In this document: positions 57,968 to 64,000 of the stretch, piece by piece
Numbering within the stretch: position 1 is the first letter of the stretch
Layout of the letters: each line of letters starts with the position of its first letter
Origin: Megaustenia siamemsis
Taxonomy: Eukaryota; Mollusca; Gastropoda; Stylommatophora; Ariophantidae
Direction: 5' to 3'
Length of the DNA: 64,000 nt
NCBI GenBank assembly: GCA_032433765.1
Contig: JAVIAB010000092.1
Coordinates: forward strand, 32,958,534 to 33,022,533
Translations under genes and position numbers: made by a program
Notes under the pieces: model-generated
Seen by the model: only the letters and a program-made list of their open reading frames with translations
Told to the model about the DNA's origin: nothing
Databases searched by the model: none

Positions 57968-60264
57968 TAGTTCGCTTCAGATTTTTTGCCTCACTTCAAA
58001 AAACCACAGCTCAGCAACCATTTGTTCTACAGTGCTGATATTTTGCATGTAACCTACTGAATCTCATAACGTAATAGAAAAAATAAATTCATTGCAAACA
58101 AACTGCTGGTTTTTCTTGTGCGCTTGCTTACCAGGAGGATAAAAGTATGATTAAACTTGGGCACATATGAATCAAAATTTAAGAGTATTTACCTCTTCCA
58201 TATCACTTCAAGAATGATTTAAACATCTTCATTTGGGAATTTCCTTTATATGTTGGTGGGTAAAGGCACCGGTTTACACTATTGAATTGCAAATGTCAGA
58301 TTTTTGTCAATATTTGCACATATGTGTAGCAAATTTCTCTTATATTCGGTGCGCAATTCTGGTTTTGCACTTACTGGATTAAAATTGTCAACTTTTTGTA
58401 TCACGTCATTAGTATAACGTCACCAAAAATACAAAATCAAATTATTTACATAGGCGTGTTTTGTGAGTTGTGCCCTTAACAATGAGTTTAAAGTTGAAAT
58501 TTGTTACTGAACAAAATATTACAAAGAAATTATATTTATATTTTTGTAGAGAGGCAAAACGAGGGAGTCTATATCACAGCATATCAAATCCTGAAAAGAG
58601 AACGATGCACGTGTTAGGTTTAAGTAAACGGTCATTTCATAGATCAGTGAAAAATGTTCAATGTGAATGTTCAAGGAAAGAAAGAAGTCGAGGAAGAAAA
58701 CATTTGTTAGACAGTTTTGACAGAGAACTTGTCCGCAGAGAGATTTGTAAAATGTTTGACTTAGGGGAAGAAGTTACCATAAGGAAACTTAAGATTTGGC
58801 TTAAAAAGAACACCAGTATTGATGTATCAAAAACTACACTATGGAGAAGTGTGCGGAGTTTAGGCTTCACTTTTAGAAAATATTCTTGTGGAAGAAACAT
58901 CATTTGCGAGAAACCTCATTTAGTAGCTGCAAGAAGCAAATATTTACGTAAAGTTAGACAAATGCGTAATGAAGATTATGACATTGTGTACTTGGACGAA
59001 ACATGGATTAATGCCCACCACACAAATGAAGAAGAATGGCAGTCATTAGATGGGACTATTAAAAGGTATGTACCTAGCAGCAAAGGAAAGCGCCTTATAG
59101 TGGCACATGCTGGGAGCAAAAATAATGGCCTGGTGGAGAATGCTGAACTTGTTTTTATTGCAAAGTCAACTGATAACCAGGATTATCATTCAGAGATGAA
59201 CAGTCATATGTTCAGAGATTGGATTAAAGACACTCTTTTGCCTTTATTAGATCGACCATCTTGTTTGATCATGGATAATGCATCTTACCATAACAAAGTG
59301 GCACAAGAAGATAAAGTTCCAACATCATCAAGCACTAAAGCTGAAATAAAGACATGGCTGACAAGGGAACAAATACCATTTAACGATATGTATCTCAAGC
59401 CTGAATTACTTTCACTTGTAAAACAGATACAACGGCCAAAGATATTTCAAATAGATAAATTAATTGAAGAACATGGTCATAGATGTTTGAGGCTGCCTCC
59501 ATATCACTCACACCTAAATCCTATTGAATTAGTTTGGGCAAAGATCAAAGGGCAAGTAGCATCCGAAAATAAAACTTTCAAATTATCTGATGTTAAAGAG
59601 CTTACCAATGTTGCTATTTCAAACATAGACAAAGATTATTGGGCTAGTTGTGAAGACCATGTTATGGTTGAGGAAGATAAGTATTGGAGAAACGATGGTC
59701 TGTGGGTTATTCAACCAAAAATGGTAATACGTCTATTAGATTCGGCAGATTCTGAATAAAACTCATTTGTTTGAACTTACTGAAGTGACTTTGTTGGAGT
59801 TGGAAACTCTGGATACGGACCACTTCAGGAACTGTTTTTTTAGTGAGTTGACGATGTATTCTGTGTTCTTAACATAAATAATTTCTATTCGGTGAATGTT
59901 CGGCCTATTTTGATTTGATTCAATATTAGTTGTATAAATGACAGGAACACTTACTTACTTACTCTCTTATTATAAAGTAATAATGTCCCTTATATAAAAA
60001 TAAAAGTTACGCCTTTTCCTCTAAAAAGTGTAAAAGATCTTCATTTACCGTACATTCTGTTTTTTGTGTCAAAATAAATACAAATATGAAGGAGATCAAA
60101 GGAAGTTGCCGCTTTGAGGAAACGGTAACACATACGATAATTTAAATGATAAATTCGTTAAGTCATTGAAAATCTAAGGTCGCATACAAAAAATCATGGT
60201 ATTCTATCAGACGGTTTTCGAGATATTACTGGAATTAGGGAGGCAAACAATCTGAAACAAACTA
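57968..60264 (+). mobile_element. Tc1/mariner-type DNA transposon, copy 2 (2,297 bp)
   Basis: Starts TAGTTCGCTTCAGATTTTTT and ends with the reverse complement of TAGTTTGTTTCAGATTGTTT; TA at 57966-57967 and 60265-60266. It is the reverse complement of 54571-56866 with only a handful of differences that I could find, including one extra A in a run near 60001. Both copies being intact and almost identical points to recent transposition. Confidence 0.9.
58482..59759 (+). CDS. DDE transposase (DD83E), copy 2, apparently intact
   Basis: 425 residues from ATG 58482 to TAA at 59759. Upstream codons to 58470 are open but start with GTG, which is unlikely to be used in an animal. Catalytic residues D172, D265 and E349 are as in copy 1; residue 184 is E instead of K. 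The N-terminal two-helix-turn-helix layout is unchanged. The gene is intronless and sits inside its own element with about 500 bases on either side. No promoter can be identified. Its protein could act on both copies, since the terminal repeats are the same. Confidence 0.92.
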   Translation: MSLKLKFVTEQNITKKLYLYFCREAKRGSLYHSISNPEKRTMHVLGLSKRSFHRSVKNVQCECSRKERSRGRKHLLDSFDRELVRREICKMFDLGEEVTIRKLKIWLKKNTSIDVSKTTLWRSVRSLGFTFRKYSCGRNIICEKPHLVAARSKYLRKVRQMRNEDYDIVYLDETWINAHHTNEEEWQSLDGTIKRYVPSSKGKRLIVAHAGSKNNGLVENAELVFIAKSTDNQDYHSEMNSHMFRDWIKDTLLPLLDRPSCLIMDNASYHNKVAQEDKVPTSSSTKAEIKTWLTREQIPFNDMYLKPELLSLVKQIQRPKIFQIDKLIEEHGHRCLRLPPYHSHLNPIELVWAKIKGQVASENKTFKLSDVKELTNVAISNIDKDYWASCEDHVMVEEDKYWRNDGLWVIQPKMVIRLLDSADSE

Positions 60265-60266
60265 TA

Positions 60267-60604
60267 CTACTGACACAATGACACATCATGTGGGGATAAT
60301 GCCATGTTATGATCAAATGTTGGCGGCTGACCTTGACGTGACGACCGCAGGTTCCTAAATCTACATTCTCATCTAAAATATCACAATATTTGTGGTTTAA
60401 AATATGGTTATTTGACACCTGAGAGAGTCATATTTGTCAAAATTTGAAATAATTCTTCTCATGAACATTATCCAGCTAAAGTATCGGTGACATAGAAATG
60501 AACTATTCTAGAACATTTACACCTTTGTTCAGTGTTACCAATTAAAACAACCCCATAAAACATGAATCTCAAGAATGACTGGCGTATGGCTTCCTTAGGT
60601 CACC
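60267..60604. other. No gene recognised
   Basis: Short unique stretch between the transposon and the diverged R2 copy. Nothing coding is seen. Confidence 0.5.
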
Positions 60605-60870
60605 TTCATTCATAAATATGGAGGCGAAGGCGCGCCTCCCAGCACCAGAGCTGGAAGTTGTCAGCGACCCACAGCTGATGGCTTGCGCCAGGATCGGTGA
60701 ACCAAAACCATCCAGACCCTGCTCCACCTCTCTGTGGTGCCTCTAGTAACAGACTAACCTGTCTAGTCTGGACAAGCGTGCAGGGATCGAAGAGGGAAGA
60801 CATCCCGGTACTCAAAAATATCGTGCTGAAGTCGGATGTGTTGGCCGAAATGCGCAAATATAACAGTTAG
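60605..60870 (-). repeat. Dispersed repeat R2, diverged third copy
   Basis: Shares with 11935-12160 the blocks ATCGGTGAACCA/ATTGATGAACCA, CCAGACCCTGCTCCACCTCT, GTGGTGCCTCTAGTAACAGA and TGTCTAGTCT, then ATGCGCAAAT near the end. Much more diverged and more GC-rich than the other two; the 29-bp units are absent. Confidence 0.65.
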
Positions 60871-61689
60871 TTATACTGCCACAACACAACGCAGACACGT
60901 CCACTACGTCCTTGTAAGGGCGGATTAGGAAGAGGAATAATCTAGTCTACTAGAATACTCTAGAGTACTTTAGTCATCAGGCGAACGCAACCAACCATTC
61001 ATTAATATAGCAACATTGTTGGGGTTACAGCTAAAATGCCACTCTCAAATTGAAACAAACAGCTGTGTAGAACGTTGCTGTCATCAGAGGCCATTTGAGG
61101 GAATCTCTGGCATGACCAGATCTTCCATTTCCTCTTTTGTTCATGTTCAAGGTCTCTTTGATGTTTTGAAACCACTTTCTTGGTCAGGACATATCCAGCT
61201 ATAGTAGTAAATTTATAGTTGACTGTGGTCTGTCTGCCGTCTTATACTAATGTCTTTGAAATAAACTATGTCAAACACAGCAAACTATCGTTTTATAGAT
61301 AACCGTACTTTAACACATCATAAGAAATATGCGCGCACGTTTCAAGGGCGTCTCATTCCTACTTAGACTAAATTCTTGATTATGTTTGTTTTGGATGTAG
61401 ACGAAAGATACGTGCTACCCTTAAAGAAGTTCTCACAGTACCGCGTTTGACTTAGCAGTACTCGTGTAGTCAGTTGCATTGTCATACATTTCTGACTTAG
61501 TGTGCTGTACTCTGAAAGTCCCGGTGTAAGACTGTACTTCCAATAAAAGAGTACAACAATCTTATAAGTTATTAGCAAGCTGATCACCTACCTCAAAGCC
61601 ATATGTCCGAGAGGGAAATACTCCCTCTCTAAATAAAGTGGACCCCTAGTAAACGCTTCTACAACGGACCAGCCTACCTAGATATGGGT
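60871..61689. other. No gene recognised
   Basis: No ORF that looks coding and no repeat linked to other parts of the window. Confidence 0.5.
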
Positions 61690-62300
61690 CTATTGTAACG
61701 GGTTACTGTTACTATATAGGTAGGGGTTTTCATCTCGAAGGAGCTCTGCCGGGCATGCTGTCAGGCAACGGCCAAGCGTATGTCGTATGATTCCATGGCA
61801 TGTTCTTTTGGGTTTGTCTCTGTTGGCGTTTAACTTTTTCACTGTCCCAAGATATATGTATTTATATATATTATGGTGTTTTAACTGTGTGGCCCCACTG
61901 TTAGTCTTCAGCCGAATCTCACTCCGAGATATGCGATGTGTGAGTTCACTATCTTGTATGTGCAGCCTTATGGTACCTGCTATGTTGGATAGGGTGAAGA
62001 CACGGTGGCTGCTGTTTTGGATATGTTTATTTGTAAATCCCCAATTTGTAGCCAATTTTGTTATCGTCTTCAGGGCGTCAAGTGTTCTGAGGTTTGCTGT
62101 GGATGTGTTTTTCTTTGAAGTATGTCAGATGACGTAATCGTCTGCGTGCGAGGCACAAGAGGTGCATTTTGGCAGTATCGTTGATATGTAATGGAATGGG
62201 TTAAGTGAAATAACATCGTCCCGGGAAACAATCTGACAGATGTGAACTTTAACCTCTGCTGTTCTTAAGCTGACGGATTCGTCCAAATATCATTTCTTCA
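61690..62300 (-). pseudogene. Jockey-like RT remnant
   Basis: Broken minus-strand frames give DDVISLNPFHYISTILPKC (matching the usual GSVISPTLFNIFINDLP block), then HADDYVI, the YADD catalytic motif with its first residue changed. LDALKTITKLATNWGFTN, VFTLSN and GTIRLHIQDSEL follow, the usual spacer after the catalytic box. The order and spacing fit a non-LTR RT with a jockey- or CR1-like layout. Only the catalytic half remains, with many breaks. Confidence 0.6.
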
Positions 62301-62351
62301 ACAGTATCTTTAATAGCTTCCGGGTTAGAGTTTTCTGAGGTCTACAAATAC

Positions 62352-62690
62352 TCATAAAGGTAAAGTACGAGACTTGAACCGGCGTCTTAGCACGCGAGTT
62401 TACACCCATATGTGCTCGGCCGCCTATCCAGAAAATGTTCGGATATTTCTGTATAGTGTAGCCTCAAGCATCGAAACTCAGATGCGAAGCGACATTCCTC
62501 ACCTTCCCAGGATAATACCCTGGTACCCATTTCTGCCAACGGCTGGGTCGACCGTGGGGGTATTTTTTTTTTTTTTTCCAACCACGAGTACAATTCACAC
62601 TGCTCCCAGCGGGAATCGAACACGGGTTGTCCGAACGTTGGTAGTCTAGTCGGGTGGTTTTCCCAACTAGGCTACCGAGGCCCCCAAATA
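62352..62690 (-). mobile_element. tRNA-derived SINE 2
   Basis: On the minus strand the head has an A-box TAGCCTAGTTGG and a B-box TGTTCGATTCCC; an A-run follows, then a body with CGACCCAGCC, AAATGGGTACCAGGGT and ATCCTGGGAAGGT. The tail leads towards TTTATGAGTATT. The head differs from SINE 1, but the central block (CCCAGCC...AATGGGTACC...CTGGGAA) is shared. Confidence 0.75.
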
Positions 62691-62699
62691 CTCATAACG

Positions 62700-63640
62700 C
62701 TCTGCTAATCAGTTTGTAAATTCATATGTAGGGTTTCAATGCTTACAATGAGCAAGACACTTAAAGCAATCACTGATAAACTGATGTTCTCTTCATAATC
62801 ATCAAGCCACTCTATGTCATGATTTCGTCCTATGGCATCTTCTCGGCCAGATATGGCAGTTTTATATTCTACTCTTCGGACCTGTGTCTGAAAACGGTAC
62901 GCTGAATCTTGCCAACCCAGCGCCCTAAAATGGTTCAAAATAATCGATTTTATTTATTTATAAGAAAATTACATGATTACACGTAGTCGCCTTTGTGTTC
63001 GCCTCACACTTTCTAGAAATAAATAGAATAGCCTGAACAGTGTGCCCTCGTTTCAAAATTTGGCTAATTACCATTAATTAACACGAGCACTTAACAACAA
63101 AGTCATCATGAGCCAGGTATTCGGAAATTATAACTGGCGCTACACAACAGGGTGCGGTCACACTGTTACACATAGAGTGAGTTTAAAAGTTGAAACAGAA
63201 AAAAAAAAAACAAATATTAGTTATATTTTCAGCATTCTGTAATAGAATGTGTCATTCTGACCAAGAGATCAGAACAAGAATTCGATTAATAAAAAATTGT
63301 TCAATAGCGGAAAGACTTTAGACATAAAGAAATATTAGCCAAGTATATCTCTTTTCATACGTGTAATGTATTCAGCAATAGGCTACTCTACGATGCACAG
63401 ACTTTGTCATTGAACGGACCCGACATCGATGCCCTCGTGAAATCTTGATATACAGACGCCTATGATACGGCTGATTTTTTTATATTTTATTTTATTTATT
63501 TATTTATTTTTTTTGGAAGGTGAGATGGAGAAAGAAAGAGAAAGGTACGCTTAAATCAGCCTGAAAATAAATGGGGGGGGGGGGGGGGACTTAAAGAAGA
63601 AACGTTGGCAAGTAAAATATTTTGAAAATATAACGAAACA
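62700..63640. other. No gene recognised; low-complexity runs
   Basis: AT-rich sequence with a TTTA run at about 63485-63510 and a run of about 17 G at 63573-63590. No coding sequence supported. Confidence 0.6.
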
Positions 63641-64000
63641 TTATAGCCGTGTTCTGATGATTACTTGGTATATGACAACGCTATAATTTCAAGACTGCAC
63701 AAACTCTGATGTGTTAAAATCAGTCATTGTTTATTGTATATATATATGTATATATTATCAGGCTGTAGCATCGCATATCCTCTCTGTAAATAATCGTTCA
63801 ATGTGTCAATAGTTTCGGCCGCTAAAGCACTTCGACTACCGTCGGTGATATACCTCAGCTATTCGTAAATTGGCTAATCTGCTGTTGAGTCTACTCACTG
63901 ATTCACTGCTCTAACTCCATACAGTGACACTGTGTTTTCTAGCTCTCTCTCTAACTCTAGCTGTCACTCTATCTAGCTCTATCTCGTCTGTGTCTTCTGT
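63641..64000 (+). repeat. Dispersed repeat R1, copy 3 (cut by the window end)
   Basis: Matches 6958-7310 in the same orientation with few changes, from TATAGCCGTGTTCTGATGAT through the TATATATATGTATATATTAT block to CTCTATCTCGTCTGTGTCTT. The repeat continues beyond the window. Confidence 0.9.

Overview
This is a window of an animal nuclear genome, AT-rich, with spliced genes, AG/GT splice sites, non-LTR retrotransposons, tRNA-derived SINEs, a Penelope-like element and Tc1/mariner-type transposons. The repeat mix (RTE-like LINEs ending in GATGAT-type tails, RNase H-bearing LINE remnants, Penelope elements with hammerhead-like ends) suggests an invertebrate, perhaps a lophotrochozoan such as a mollusc. 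That placement is inference; no host gene is diagnostic.

Bases 1-18,300 are repeat territory built as roughly concentric inverted repeats. The outer arms are 1-3283 and 15783-18276. Inside them lie inverted pairs of two dispersed repeats, here called R1 (6960-7560 / 14100-14785) and R2 (8133-8520 / 11700-12187). They surround a folded Penelope-like element (12187-14075) and LINE debris. Each outer arm carries a private LINE insertion for which the other arm is the empty site, and a 42-bp minisatellite of 16 units on the left but 6 on the right.

Bases 18,690-19,375 hold a tandem pair of hammerhead-ribozyme-like repeats, one interrupted by a SINE.

Bases 21,162-43,360 hold the one host gene I can build: a very large C2H2 zinc-finger protein. 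Coding exons are 21187-24682, 25872-32910, 42376-42443 and 42939-43360. Joined in phase they total 11,025 nt, an open reading frame of 3,674 residues. The first intron would consist mostly of a 51-bp minisatellite that is itself largely open, so an unspliced reading gives a misleading separate 1,535-residue protein. The long intron 32911-42375 is packed with fragments of at least six LINE families and two SINE copies.

Bases 43,361-54,570 are the likely 3' UTR, more LINE debris and about 5.9 kb where I see nothing. Bases 54,571-60,264 hold two almost identical, apparently intact DDE transposons (DD83E spacing) facing away from each other around a 1.1-kb spacer with a 59-bp satellite. The last 3.7 kb contain a divergent R2 copy, an RT remnant, a second SINE family and the start of a third R1 copy.

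LINE families are named A to F here only for cross-reference: A ends in GATGAT tails; B ends in GATA tails; C ends in GAAGAA tails; D, E and F are defined by their protein fragments.
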